Notes: generated by a model from the letters alone, not told the origin. A stretch of 64,000 nucleotides of DNA from Streptomyces sp. CB01580 (GCF_001905795.1 NZ_LIXJ01000002.1:207834-271833), one strand, 5' to 3'; counted from the stretch's first letter, positions 48,061-57,035 are shown. Made by a program: numbers and translations.

Positions 48061-48109
48061 CGTGTCCCGTGTCCCGTGTCCCGTGTCCCGTGTCCCGTGT
48101 CCCGTGTCT
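48061..48109. repeat. 7-bp tandem repeat (CGTGTCC x7)
   Basis: Seven adjacent heptamers, six exact and the last ending CGTGTCT, lie between the GH65-type gene promoter and the end of the PLP-enzyme gene. The array is non-coding for both neighbours. Confidence 0.9.
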
Positions 48110-48143
48110 CCTTGTCCCTGTGCCCCGTGTTCGGCTTCCTGTG

Positions 48144-49250
48144 TCAGGGGGCGAGGCCCGTCTTGAGGCCCGCGCCGCACAGCGGTACGACGATTTCGAG
48201 GTCCGTCCGGCCGCCGACCGCCGCCCAGCAGGCGACGCCCGTCGTCTCCACGTAGAAGCCCCGTGCGGCCAGGTCCAGTTGGGCCGCACGGATCTGCGCC
48301 TCGGTCACCGTGAGGAAGGTGCCGCCCGATGCGCGCACCGCCGCCAGGACGGCGCGGGCGCGCGGCGGGCAGGGGATGGCGATGCCCTCCGCGAGGGTCG
48401 GCGAAGTCGGCGCGGGCGTGCCGGTCGGGGCGCCGAGGAGGTCGTCGGAGCCCGTGTGGAAGGCGGTGGCCAGCGGCGATGCGGCCTCGGCCTGGACGGC
48501 GATCAGCGCGGGGCGTTCGTCGATCAGCCCCTGGGCGTGGAGTTCGGCGGTGGCGAGGGCGGCCCCGAGGAGAAGGGTGCCGTTGCCGACCGGTACGGCG
48601 ATGGCGTCCGGCAGACGGCCGCCGAGGTCCTCCCACAGTTCGTACACATAGGTCTTCGTGCCGTGCAGGAAGTACGGGTTGAAGACGTGCGAGGCGTAGA
48701 AGGTGCCGGGGGCGTCGGCGGCGGCTCGGGCCGCTCGCGCGGTGGTCTCGCGGTCGCCGGGGACGATCTCCAGGTGGGCGCCGTGCGCCCGGATCTGCTC
48801 GGTCTTCTTCGGTGACGTGCCCTCGGGGACGTACACCGTGCAGGGGAGCGAGGCGCGGGCGCAGTACGCGGCGACGGCCGTGCCCGCGTTGCCGCTGCTG
48901 TCCGCGACGACCCGTTCGGGTGCCAGACGCCGGGCGAGTTCGGCGAGCATCACCGCGCCGCGGTCCTTGAACGAGAGCGTCGGCATCAGGTAGTCGAGCT
49001 TGGCCGAGACCGTGTCGGTGAGCGGGACGAGTGGGGTGCGGCCCTCTCCGAGGCTGGTCGTGGGAGAGGCGAGGGGCAGCACCTCTTCGTAACGCCACAG
49101 TGAATTGACGCGACCGGTCAGGGAGTTGAGGGACATCGGTCCGGCAGGCTCGAAGTTGAGGTCCCGGGGGCCGCCGCAGAGGGTGCAACACCAGGTCAGG
49201 GAGGTCGTGTCGGCGCGGGTGCCGTCCCGCGGGCAGAGATAGGAAGCCAT
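48144..49250 (-). CDS. Threonine-synthase-like PLP-dependent enzyme
   Basis: A 368-residue fold-type II PLP enzyme. An N-terminal zinc-ribbon-like segment (MASYLCPRDG, then WCCTLCGGP) precedes the catalytic domain. The PLP lysine is in PTLSFKDRGAVML, the phosphate-binding glycine loop is VPVGNGTLLLG, and SSGNAGTAVAAY matches the substrate-binding asparagine loop. Domain order and size fit the short threonine synthase/cysteate synthase-like group rather than the housekeeping ThrC, and no thr genes are nearby, so the substrate is open. The ATG is preceded by CACGCT 7 nt upstream and no Shine-Dalgarno sequence. The end of the gene borders a heptamer repeat. Confidence 0.82.
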   Translation of the reverse strand: MASYLCPRDGTRADTTSLTWCCTLCGGPRDLNFEPAGPMSLNSLTGRVNSLWRYEEVLPLASPTTSLGEGRTPLVPLTDTVSAKLDYLMPTLSFKDRGAVMLAELARRLAPERVVADSSGNAGTAVAAYCARASLPCTVYVPEGTSPKKTEQIRAHGAHLEIVPGDRETTARAARAAADAPGTFYASHVFNPYFLHGTKTYVYELWEDLGGRLPDAIAVPVGNGTLLLGAALATAELHAQGLIDERPALIAVQAEAASPLATAFHTGSDDLLGAPTGTPAPTSPTLAEGIAIPCPPRARAVLAAVRASGGTFLTVTEAQIRAAQLDLAARGFYVETTGVACWAAVGGRTDLEIVVPLCGAGLKTGLAP

Positions 49251-49508
49251 GCCCGTCAGCGTGTCAGGTGTATGGCGGCTGAATGGCGAATGTATGGCAT
49301 GCGTCAACGCACCCTTGTGCGAATCCCAAGGATCGGTCAACCTTTCGCTGTCGGCCGGGCCTTGGACGGCGCGGAATCCGAAGCAGTGGATTGTCATGTC
49401 CATGCTATTCGAGCTCATTCGGCTCGGCCCGCCCGGCACCGCTCCACCTTCACCTCCATGACCCCTGGACCCCACACCAGTGCACCGCGATCGAGGAGGA
49501 ACCCTCGG

Positions 49509-51092
49509 ATGTCAGTGATGCGTCACACCCCCCACGCCCGGCGAAGAGCCGCCGCCGCGAGCGTCATAGCCGGTGCGGCCCTCGCGCTCTCCACCGCGGC
49601 GGCGTTCCCCGCCACCGCGGCCGGTCCGGCGGCGGAAGGCCGGATCGAGAACGCGGGTGCCCCGGGCGCCATCAGCGGCAGCTACATCGTCACGCTCGAC
49701 GAGTCGGCGGCCGACGCGGGATCGGCGAAGGGCAAGGCCCTCGCCAGGGAGTACGGCGCGAAGATCAAGCGGACCTACCGCGCGGCCCTCAACGGCTACT
49801 CGGTGGAACTCTCGGAGGACCGGGCGAAGAAGCTCGCCGCGGACCCGGCCGTCGAGTCCGTCGTGCAGAACCGGACCTTCAGGATCACCGGCACGCAGCC
49901 CTCGCCGCCCTCATGGGGGCTGGACCGGATCGACCAGAAGAACCTTCCGCTGAACCAGAGTTACACCTATCCGGACAAGGCCGGTGAGGGTGTCACCGCC
50001 TACATCATCGACACCGGTGTCCGGATCACCCACAACGACTTCGGCGGCCGGGCCTCGTACGGCTACGACGCCATCGACAACGACAACACCGCGCAGGACG
50101 GCCATGGTCACGGCACGCACGTGGCCGCCACCGTCGCCGGCTCGTCGTACGGCGTGGCCAAGAAGGCGAAGGTCGTCGGCGTCCGCGTCCTCGACAACAG
50201 CGGCTCCGGCACGACCGATCAAGTCGTCGCGGGCATCGACTGGGTGACGGCGAACGCCGTCAAGCCGGCCGTCGCCAACATGAGCCTGGGCGGCGGGGCG
50301 GACTCCGTGCTCGACGCCGCCGTGCGCAAGTCGATCGCGTCCGGCGTGACCTACGCGGTGGCCGCGGGCAACGAGTCGACCGACGCCTCCACCCGGTCTC
50401 CCGCGCGGGTCACCGAGGCCATCACGGTCGGCTCGACGACCAGCACGGATGCCCGCTCCAGCTTCTCCAACTACGGCAGTGTGCTGGACGTCTTCGCCCC
50501 GGGGTCGTCGATCACCTCGGCGTGGAACACCAGTGACAGCGCCACCAACACGATCTCCGGCACCTCGATGGCGACCCCGCACGTCGCCGGTGCGGCCGCC
50601 CTCTACCTGGCCGACCACCCGGCCGAGAGTCCCGCACAGGTCTCCGCCGGACTGGTCGCCGCGGCGAGCACCGGAGTGGTGACGAGCCCGGGCACGGGCT
50701 CCCCGAACCGGCTGCTGAACGTCGGCAGCGGCACCACGACCCCGCCGGGACCGAAGTTCGAGAACGCGACGGCGTACACCATCCGTGACAACTCCACCGT
50801 CGAGTCGCCCATCACGGTCTCCGGTGTCAGCGGGAACGCTCCGGCCACGCTGGGTGTGCCCGTCGACATCACGCACACCTGGATCGGCGACCTGAAGATC
50901 GACCTGGTCGCGCCCGATGGTTCGGTCTACAACCTGAAGGCGAGCGGAACGGGCGGCAGCAGCGACGACGTGGTCACCACCTACTCGGTGAACGCCTCGT
51001 CCGAGGTGGCCAACGGCACCTGGAAGCTGCGCGTCACCGACAGCGCGGCGGGCGACACCGGGCGGATCAACTCCTGGGGCCTGCAGTTCTGA
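49509..51092 (+). CDS. Secreted S8 subtilisin-like protease with P-domain
   Basis: A 527-residue exported serine protease. It has a signal peptide (about 1-38, with RRRAAAASVIAGAALALS), an I9 inhibitor propeptide (about 50-125, SGSYIVTLDESAAD through ADPAVESVVQNR) and an S8 catalytic domain. The triad is Asp168 (IIDTGVRITH), His201 (GHGTHVA) and Ser353 (GTSMATPHVAG). The C-terminal ~115 residues form a proprotein-convertase P-domain (ITHTWIGDLKIDLVAPDG, GTWKLRVTDSAAGDTGRINSW). The order is typical of Streptomyces extracellular proteases. The ATG follows GAGGAGGAA. A perfect 13-bp hairpin at 51101-51142 terminates it. Confidence 0.95.
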   Translation: MSVMRHTPHARRRAAAASVIAGAALALSTAAAFPATAAGPAAEGRIENAGAPGAISGSYIVTLDESAADAGSAKGKALAREYGAKIKRTYRAALNGYSVELSEDRAKKLAADPAVESVVQNRTFRITGTQPSPPSWGLDRIDQKNLPLNQSYTYPDKAGEGVTAYIIDTGVRITHNDFGGRASYGYDAIDNDNTAQDGHGHGTHVAATVAGSSYGVAKKAKVVGVRVLDNSGSGTTDQVVAGIDWVTANAVKPAVANMSLGGGADSVLDAAVRKSIASGVTYAVAAGNESTDASTRSPARVTEAITVGSTTSTDARSSFSNYGSVLDVFAPGSSITSAWNTSDSATNTISGTSMATPHVAGAAALYLADHPAESPAQVSAGLVAAASTGVVTSPGTGSPNRLLNVGSGTTTPPGPKFENATAYTIRDNSTVESPITVSGVSGNAPATLGVPVDITHTWIGDLKIDLVAPDGSVYNLKASGTGGSSDDVVTTYSVNASSEVANGTWKLRVTDSAAGDTGRINSWGLQF

Positions 51093-51100
51093 TGACGTCA

Positions 51101-51142
51101 CGTCGGGCGGACCGTGCGGCTTCCCGGGTGGTCCGCCCGACG
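51101..51142 (+). terminator. Terminator of the subtilase gene
   Basis: Arms 51101-51113 and 51130-51142, 13 bp perfect, with a 16-nt loop, 9 nt after the stop codon. Confidence 0.8.
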
Positions 51143-51424
51143 GATCGTTCGACGATTCGCTCGATGGCCCGGTCGATGCCCTGGTCGGCGGACGGCTCGC
51201 CGGGATGCCCCGTCGGCCGTCGGGCCACGGAGGCGTGAGCAGGGTCGGGGAGGGGCGAGGGACGGCCGCCGTCGTGGCCGCTCCTCGCCCCTTGCGCGGA
51301 TGCATGATGTACGGACGCATGTACGGTTTATCCCTGCGCGCGGAGCGCGTCATGCGCGCCGCTCCAATGGATCATCACTTCGAGTGAATCTCTGGCCTTT
51401 GCTTGCGATGGGCAACCGACCGTT

Positions 51425-51454
51425 GTCAATCTGTTGCAGACCGTCAACCTGTTG
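51425..51454. promoter_or_regulatory. Direct-repeat operator before the GntR gene
   Basis: GTCAATCTGTTG (51425-51436) and GTCAACCTGTTG (51443-51454) are 18 bp apart, close to two helical turns, and end 11 nt before the GTG. A likely autoregulatory site. Confidence 0.5.
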
Positions 51455-51464
51455 GGAGAGGCCT

Positions 51465-52217
51465 GTGACTTTCGGTGAGCAGCCCGCCTATTTGCGTGTT
51501 GCGAGCGATCTGCGAGAGAAGATCGTCAATGGTTCGCTGCCGCCGCGTACGCGCCTGCCGTCCCAGGCCCGTATCCGCGAGGAGTACGGGGTGTCGGACA
51601 CCGTCGCGCTGGAGGCGCGCAAGGTGCTGATGGCCGAGGGGCTGGTCGAGGGTCGCTCCGGTTCCGGTACGTATGTGCGAGAGCGGCCGGTTCCGCGCCG
51701 GATCGCCCGCTCGGGGTACCGGCCCGTTTCGGGGGCCAGTTCGTTCCGTCAGGAACAGACGGCGGGCGGCGCGCGAGGTACGTGGGAGTCTCGCAGTGAG
51801 CAGGAGGAGGCGACCGGTCCCGTCGCCGAGCGGTTGGACATCGAGCCCGGCGACCGTGTGATGCGTACGAGTTACACCTTCCGCGAGGCGGGGGAGCCGA
51901 TGATGCTCTCCACGTCCTGGGAGCCGCTCGCGCTGACGGGGCGTACGCCCGTGATGCTGCCGGAGGAAGGGCCGTTGGGCGGCTGCGGGGTGGTCGAGCG
52001 GATGGCCGCGATCGATGTCGTCGTGGACAACGTGGTCGAGCAGGTCGGTGCGCGCCCGGGGCTGGCGGAGGAGCTCCTGGCGCTCGGCGGTGTTCCGGGC
52101 CATGTCGTGATGGTGATCGAGCGTACGTTCTATGCGTCGGGGCGCCCCGTCGAGACGGCGGACGTGGTGGTGCCCGCCGACCGTTTCCGGATCGCCTACC
52201 ACCTCCCGGTCAGGTGA
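51465..52217 (+). CDS. GntR family regulator, HutC/UTRA subfamily
   Basis: A 250-residue regulator with an N-terminal winged helix (about residues 8-75: YLRVASDLREKIVNGSLPP, LPSQARIREEYGVSDTVALEARKVLMAEGLVEGRSGSGTYV in parts) and a C-terminal UTRA effector domain (about 105-245, with VMRTSYTFREAGEPMMLSTS and HVVMVIERTFYASGRPVETADVVVPADRF in parts). UTRA domains bind sugars, amino acids or acyl compounds. The strand and spacing do not link it to a target gene; the adjacent direct repeat suggests autoregulation. GTG start with GGGAGAGG upstream. A clean hairpin ends it. Confidence 0.9.
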   Translation: MTFGEQPAYLRVASDLREKIVNGSLPPRTRLPSQARIREEYGVSDTVALEARKVLMAEGLVEGRSGSGTYVRERPVPRRIARSGYRPVSGASSFRQEQTAGGARGTWESRSEQEEATGPVAERLDIEPGDRVMRTSYTFREAGEPMMLSTSWEPLALTGRTPVMLPEEGPLGGCGVVERMAAIDVVVDNVVEQVGARPGLAEELLALGGVPGHVVMVIERTFYASGRPVETADVVVPADRFRIAYHLPVR

Positions 52218-52575
52218 GCGGCGCGCGGAGGATGCTGCCGTTCGCCGGGCCGCCGCAGGGCCGGGTTCCTTGACCGGCGAGCGGCCGCCGCCGGTCTTGC
52301 CCGTCATGCCCTGGAAAGCCTGTGGGGGTAGTCGGCCGAGGAGCCGCACGGCCGGCCGATGTCGTCGTCGACGTCGTCGTGGGGGCGCATCCGAGGGGAT
52401 GCGCCCCTCTTGTGTGGCCGGATCGGTATCTCTTTGTGTAATTACGTATCCGTTCAGTAAAGGTCTGGCGTAGGGTCCGGCATATGCGTACCGCGGTTTC
52501 CTGGGGATTCTTAAACGAGCCGTTGAAGACGTGCGAGCCGTTCGGGGGAGGGGCGCGATGCTTGGGAGGGGCGCG
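52218..52575. other. Intergenic region between the GntR and SPOR-like genes
   Basis: About 360 nt with the GntR terminator at 52382-52407, then an AT-rich promoter stretch (52430-52520) containing TACGTAT and a TAGGGT box. Confidence 0.5.
52382..52407 (+). terminator. Terminator of the GntR gene
   Basis: Perfect 11-bp stem (52382-52392 with 52397-52407), 4-nt loop, followed by TCTTGTGT. Confidence 0.8.
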
Positions 52576-52758
52576 ATGACCGACAGTGGTGCCGAGCTCC
52601 CTTGGCTGGTGATACGGCAGGACGACAACGGCAATCGCTATCGCGTCGGCAGATACGCCACACGCGGCGAGGCTCAGGAGATGGCCGACAAGCTGGAGAT
52701 CCACGGCCACGAGCAGCTCTATTGGGTGGAGCGCGCCGACCGGCGCACGCGGCCGTGA
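52576..52758 (+). CDS. Small SPOR-like protein
   Basis: A 60-residue protein, MTDSGAELPWLVIRQDDNG then YRVGRYATRGEAQEMADKLE and LYWVERADRR. The alternation of two strands and a helix (WLVIRQD, YRVGRYATRGEAQ) is the SPOR half-fold found in many Streptomyces small proteins. No signal peptide or membrane helix is present. The ATG is preceded by GGGAGG at 8 nt, a strong site that decides this start over upstream ones. It stands alone. Role unknown; SPOR modules usually bind denuded glycan, but an intracellular copy may do something else. Confidence 0.8.
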   Translation: MTDSGAELPWLVIRQDDNGNRYRVGRYATRGEAQEMADKLEIHGHEQLYWVERADRRTRP

Positions 52759-52808
52759 CATGCCGGGCCTGTGAAGGCGCCGGTCTCTGACGTGACGGGG
52801 CCGGGGCG

Positions 52809-52940
52809 CACCGGGCCGTGGCGATGCACCCGCCGGGAATGCCGACCGGCCGTGGTGATGTGTCCGCCCGGGACGTCGACCGGCCGTGGTGATGTGTCCG
52901 CCCGGGAATGCCGACCGGCCGTGGTGATGTGCCGACCGTG
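52809..52940. repeat. 35-bp tandem repeat, three to four units
   Basis: Units beginning GGAATGCCGACCGGCCGTGG at 52836 (35 bp), a 34-bp variant at 52871 and a third from 52905, with a decayed copy before 52836. No spacers, so not a CRISPR array. Confidence 0.85.
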
Positions 52941-53060
52941 GCGCCGGGCCGAGGGCGGTGGAGCGCCCGGGTGCGGCGCGGGGCCGGGGTGTCGTGCGAG
53001 GGCATCCGTGGGCGCACTTTCCCGCACCTCGTCCGGGCCCTCGGAGTTACGCTCCGGCTC

Positions 53061-53495
53061 ATGAGCAATCGTGTGGTGGCGGCCGGAGCCGTCTTCGATC
53101 GGGGCCGCCTGCTGGCCGCGCGCCGCAGCGCCCCGCCCGAGCTGGCCGGCCGCTGGGAGCTGCCGGGCGGGAAGCTGGAGCCGGGGGAGACCGGTGAGCA
53201 GGCGCTCGTACGGGAACTCCGGGAGGAGCTCGGCGTGGAAGTGCGCCCACTGGAGCGCGTTCCCGGTGAGTGGCCGCTGAAGCCGGGGTACGTGCTCAGG
53301 GTGTGGACGGTGCGGCTGGTGTCCGGTGTGCCCGAGCCGCTTGAGGACCATGACGAACTGTGCTGGCTCGGGCCCGACGAGATCTACTCGGTCGACTGGC
53401 TGGATCAGGATCTGCCCGCCGTCGCGGCAGCAGTGCGATGCCTGCCGGACGGCGCCCCCGTCGATGTGCCGGGCGGCGCCCCCGCCGACATCTGA
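53061..53495 (+). CDS. Nudix hydrolase, MutT type
   Basis: A 144-residue pyrophosphohydrolase. The Nudix box is complete: [23 protein letters not shown] with the GX5EX7REUXEEXGU spacing (residues about 35-57), preceded by [15 protein letters not shown] as in MutT. It probably hydrolyses oxidised dNTPs such as 8-oxo-dGTP; the substrate is inferred from the similarity to MutT. A TACGCT box at 53048-53053 lies 7 nt before the ATG with no Shine-Dalgarno sequence, so a leaderless mRNA is likely. Its promoter lies directly beyond the 35-bp repeat array. Confidence 0.9.
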   Translation: MSNRVVAAGAVFDRGRLLAARRSAPPELAGRWELPGGKLEPGETGEQALVRELREELGVEVRPLERVPGEWPLKPGYVLRVWTVRLVSGVPEPLEDHDELCWLGPDEIYSVDWLDQDLPAVAAAVRCLPDGAPVDVPGGAPADI

Positions 53496-53833
53496 CGTCG
53501 CGCCGCTCGCGGTGCCGGGGCCCGGATCCCGGCCCCCTGGGGACCGGTACGGCGCCGGGGGCGGACCGGCGCCGGGAGTGGTGCGAGCCGGTGGGTACGG
53601 TGTGCGCCGCTGACGCGGAGTCGGGCGGCGGTCGGCGCCGGTTCCCGCCGTTCCGGCGCGCGGTGCTCTCCCCGTGCGCCCCTCTCTCTGTGTACATCTG
53701 TTCGCGTGCGGGGTCATACACCCGTACGCCCCACGTGTCGATCCCGGCGATAGTTCGCCCCGAATATCGGGTATGAGCTGATTATCCCGTGTAAGCAGGG
53801 CGTACCCGTTGCTGGTCTTGGGAAGTGATCGGC
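53496..53833. other. Intergenic region before the RsbW-like gene
   Basis: About 340 nt. A GC-rich inverted repeat (about 53517-53536) may terminate the Nudix gene. The last 80 nt are AT-richer, with a GGGTAT box (about 53769-53774) and GTT 12-16 nt before it, loosely like a sigma-B-type promoter. Confidence 0.45.
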
Positions 53834-54253
53834 GTGATCGACACCGAAGGCGACTGCGCCGAGTGGACCTTTCCCGCTGTGCCCGGCGCGGTGCGCACCG
53901 CGCGGCGCGCCGTTCACGAGGCGTTGCGCGGCTGGGGGCTCGACGCAGCTGTCGGGGATGTGACGGTTTTGCTGGTCAGCGAGTTGGTCACCAACTCCTT
54001 GCAGTACACATCGGGTCCCATCGGGGTACGGTTGCAGCGCCCCCATCCCAACGGTGACGCGGCCTCCGCCCACTCCGGCCTGCTCGTGGAGGTCTCCGAT
54101 CCGCTTCCGGATCCGCCTACCGAACGCCCTGCGGGGCCCGACGACGAGGGCGGCAGGGGGCTGCAACTGGTGGCGTGCTCCGCTCGTCGCTGGGGGACCA
54201 GGCGTGGAAAGACCGGCAAGACCGTGTGGTTCGAGCTGGCGCTGCCTGGTTAG
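53834..54253 (+). CDS. RsbW-like anti-sigma/HATPase kinase
   Basis: A 139-residue single-domain GHKL ATPase of the anti-sigma-factor kinase family. The N-box is VSELVTNSLQYTSG and the G1/G2 boxes are ADDEGGRGLQLV-like (PDDEGGRGLQLVACSARRWG); the protein ends GKTVWFELALPG, the same ending as in the large protein downstream. It should bind and phosphorylate an antagonist or hold a sigma factor. Start: the second GTG (53834) fits GGGAAG at 8 nt better than the first (53825). The gene precedes the PAS-PP2C protein by 163 nt on the same strand, suggesting a partner-switching pair. Confidence 0.85.
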   Translation: MIDTEGDCAEWTFPAVPGAVRTARRAVHEALRGWGLDAAVGDVTVLLVSELVTNSLQYTSGPIGVRLQRPHPNGDAASAHSGLLVEVSDPLPDPPTERPAGPDDEGGRGLQLVACSARRWGTRRGKTGKTVWFELALPG

Positions 54254-54416
54254 GAGTGGGGTGGGACGACGCGCACGGCGATCACCTGGTCGAGCAGAAC
54301 CTGTCCGAAACGGACTGAGACCGTGCTGTGATCGTGAACGCCGTGTCGGTCGGGGCCGGAGTGCTGAATACTGCGGTCAGGGCCGGTCCGGTGTGTGAGC
54401 TGGAGGGGACGGTCGC

Positions 54417-57017
54417 GTGAGCGAAATACCTGGGACGGCGGGCGGCATCGTGTGGCAGAACAGTCCGCCCGGCTCGATCTATGACTACATCAGGGTCGCC
54501 TCCTTCTCGATCGGCGCCGATGGCCTGATCGAGCAGTGGAGCCGACGGGCCGCGGGCTTGTTCGGGATCGCCGCGGACGTCGCCGTGGGCATGGACCCGG
54601 TCGAGGCGTTCATGCCCGCCGAGCTGCGGCGGGACGGTCACCGTCGGGTCGGCGAGATCCTCGACGGCAGGGAGTGGACGGGCCTCGTCCCGTTCCGGAT
54701 ACCGGGGGAGCGGGGCGTCCGCGGGCTCGCCGAGCTCTATGTGATGCCGAGCGAGACCAAGACCGGGGAACGGGCCGCGCTCTGCATCGTCGTGGACGTC
54801 CGCGCCCTGCGCCGCATCGAGACGGACCTCGCCGCTTCACAGGCCATATTCGGCCAATCTCCTTTCGGCTTCGTGCTGTTCGGTACGGACCTCGCGGTGG
54901 TGCGTGCCAACGAGCGCTTCGCCACCGTCTTCGGCGGCAGGGCCGAGGACCACCGGGGGCGCACCGTCGACGACTACCTCTCCCGCACCGAGGCGGACCG
55001 TCTCACCGCCACCCTGAAGCGGGTGCTGGAGACCGGTACGTCCGTCACCGACCTCCAACTCGTCGGCCACGCCCCCGGCGACCCGGACCGCCGGTACTGG
55101 TCCATGAACCTCTACCGCGTCCACAGCGGTTCGGGCCGGCCCGTCGGCATCGCCGGGCTGGCCACCGACGTGACGGGGCGCCATATCGCCGCCCGGGAGG
55201 CGGCCAGTGCCCGCCGCAACCTCGCCCTGCTCAACGAGGCCAGCGCCCGCATCGGCAACTCCCTCGACCTGGAGACCACCGCCCGCGAACTCCTCGACGT
55301 CGCCGTGCCGGGCTTCTGCGACCTCGCCTCCGTCGACCTCTACCAGGGGCTGCTCACCGGTGACGACGCGCCGCCCGGGAGCTGGGACTCGCTCCGCCAG
55401 GTGTCCGTCGGCGGCTCGGCCGAACTGCGCCGGGTCGCCTTCGCCAGCGCCGTGTCGGACGCCCTGCCCACCACATCGGCGGACCGGACCGCACCCGCCC
55501 CCGGCGACGGCCCGCCCGCGCTCGGAGCCGTGCACCGGTTCCCGTACCACTCGCCCTGCGCCATCGCGCTGCGCACCGGGCACGTGGAGGACGTCCCCGG
55601 CGACGACCGCGGCTTCGTCCAGTCGACCCTGGCCGTGCCGATGGTCGCCCACGACACGGTGGTCGGACTCGTCCAGTTCTCCCGCACCAAGGGCAGCGAG
55701 CCCTTCGGTGAACGGGACCGTGGCCTGGCCGTCGAACTCGCCGCCCGTGCCGCTGTCTGTATCGACAACGCCCGTCTCTACCGGCGTGAGCACGAGCGGG
55801 CGTTGATCCTCCAGCGCAGTCTGCTGCCGCCCGGTGACCCCGAGGCCGCCGGTCTCGACATCGCCTGCCGGTACCTTCCCGGCAACACCGCCACCGAGGT
55901 GGGCGGCGACTGGTTCGACGTGATCGAACTCCCCGGCCATCGCACCGCCCTCGTCGTCGGCGACGTGATGGGGCGTGGCCTGCGCGCCGCCGTGGCCATG
56001 GGCGAACTGCGCACCGCCGTACGGACTCTGGCCCTGCTCGACCTGGAGCCGGCCGAGGTGCTCGCCGCGCTCGACGAGGTCGCGCGGGGGCTCGGCACCC
56101 CCGGCCGCGCCACCGGTGCCTTCCCCGGGGGTTCCGGCGGCGGAGCCCAGTGGCCCTCCCGGGCCGCCCACAAGTCCCGTGAGGCGGACCTCTCCGAGGT
56201 GTACCTGGCGACGTGCGTGTACGCGGTCTACGACCCGGTGACCCGGCGGTGCACCTTCGCCAACGCCGGTCACCTCCCCCCGGCGGTGGTCGAACCGGGC
56301 CAACGGGCCGTCATGCTCGACGTCCCGCCCGGGATGCCGCTCGGCGTCGGCGGTGAGCCCTTCGAGGAGGTCGAGGTCGAACTGAAGGAGGGTGCCCTGC
56401 TAGCCCTCTACACGGACGGTCTCGTCGAGTCCCGCGACCATCCGCTCGACGAGGGGCTCAAGGCCCTGCGCGAGGCGCTCGTCGTGCCGCGGCGGCCGCT
56501 GGAGGACGTCTGCGACCACGTCCTGGCCACGCTCGACACCCGGCACGGCGAGGACGACATCGCCCTGCTCATGGCACGCATCCGGGGACTTCCGGCCGAC
56601 GCCGTCGGCGACTGGCGGCTGCCCCGCGAGCCCCGCTCCGTCGGCCGCGCCCGCGAACTGGCCCGTGAACAGCTGCTCGCCTGGGGCCTCGGAGAGCTGG
56701 TGGACACCACCGAACTGCTGGTCAGCGAACTGGTCACGAACGCCCTGCGGTACGGCGAGGGCGAGATCCGGCTCCGCCTGCTGCTCGACCGCACGCTCGT
56801 GTGCGAGGTGTGGGACGCGGGCCTGGTCCAGCCGCGACGGCGGCGGGCCCGCGACACCGACGAGGGCGGGCGCGGGTTGCAGCTGGTCGGGATGCTGAGC
56901 ACGGGCTGGGGGTCCAGGCGGACGCCGCGCGGCAAGACCGTGTGGTTCGAGCTGGCACTGCCCGACGGGGCACCGGCTGCCGAGCCCACGCTGGAACAAC
57001 TGCTCAGCATGTACTGA
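54417..57017 (+). CDS. PAS-GAF-PP2C phosphatase with C-terminal HATPase kinase domain
   Basis: An 866-residue multidomain signalling protein. Approximate order: PAS domain 1 (20-130), PAS domain 2 (135-260), GAF (270-460), SpoIIE/RsbU PP2C phosphatase (475-725; [45 protein letters not shown]) and a GHKL ATPase (740-855; ELLVSELVTNALRYGEG, DEGGRGLQLVGML, GKTVWFELALPDG). It likely integrates sensory input to dephosphorylate an anti-anti-sigma protein. No transmembrane helix is present. GTG start with GGAGGGG upstream. It parallels the RsbU-like protein at 20.4 kb, which lacks PAS domains. Confidence 0.88.
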   Translation: MSEIPGTAGGIVWQNSPPGSIYDYIRVASFSIGADGLIEQWSRRAAGLFGIAADVAVGMDPVEAFMPAELRRDGHRRVGEILDGREWTGLVPFRIPGERGVRGLAELYVMPSETKTGERAALCIVVDVRALRRIETDLAASQAIFGQSPFGFVLFGTDLAVVRANERFATVFGGRAEDHRGRTVDDYLSRTEADRLTATLKRVLETGTSVTDLQLVGHAPGDPDRRYWSMNLYRVHSGSGRPVGIAGLATDVTGRHIAAREAASARRNLALLNEASARIGNSLDLETTARELLDVAVPGFCDLASVDLYQGLLTGDDAPPGSWDSLRQVSVGGSAELRRVAFASAVSDALPTTSADRTAPAPGDGPPALGAVHRFPYHSPCAIALRTGHVEDVPGDDRGFVQSTLAVPMVAHDTVVGLVQFSRTKGSEPFGERDRGLAVELAARAAVCIDNARLYRREHERALILQRSLLPPGDPEAAGLDIACRYLPGNTATEVGGDWFDVIELPGHRTALVVGDVMGRGLRAAVAMGELRTAVRTLALLDLEPAEVLAALDEVARGLGTPGRATGAFPGGSGGGAQWPSRAAHKSREADLSEVYLATCVYAVYDPVTRRCTFANAGHLPPAVVEPGQRAVMLDVPPGMPLGVGGEPFEEVEVELKEGALLALYTDGLVESRDHPLDEGLKALREALVVPRRPLEDVCDHVLATLDTRHGEDDIALLMARIRGLPADAVGDWRLPREPRSVGRARELAREQLLAWGLGELVDTTELLVSELVTNALRYGEGEIRLRLLLDRTLVCEVWDAGLVQPRRRRARDTDEGGRGLQLVGMLSTGWGSRRTPRGKTVWFELALPDGAPAAEPTLEQLLSMY

Positions 57018-57035
57018 ACCGGGCGGGAGGAGGGC

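Larger units (their letters stand above)
51093..51464. other. Intergenic region upstream of the GntR gene
   Basis: About 370 nt: the subtilase terminator, then an AT-richer stretch (51295-51460) with a GTACGGAC/GTACGGTT direct repeat and a pair of 12-bp direct repeats just before the GntR start. Confidence 0.5.
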
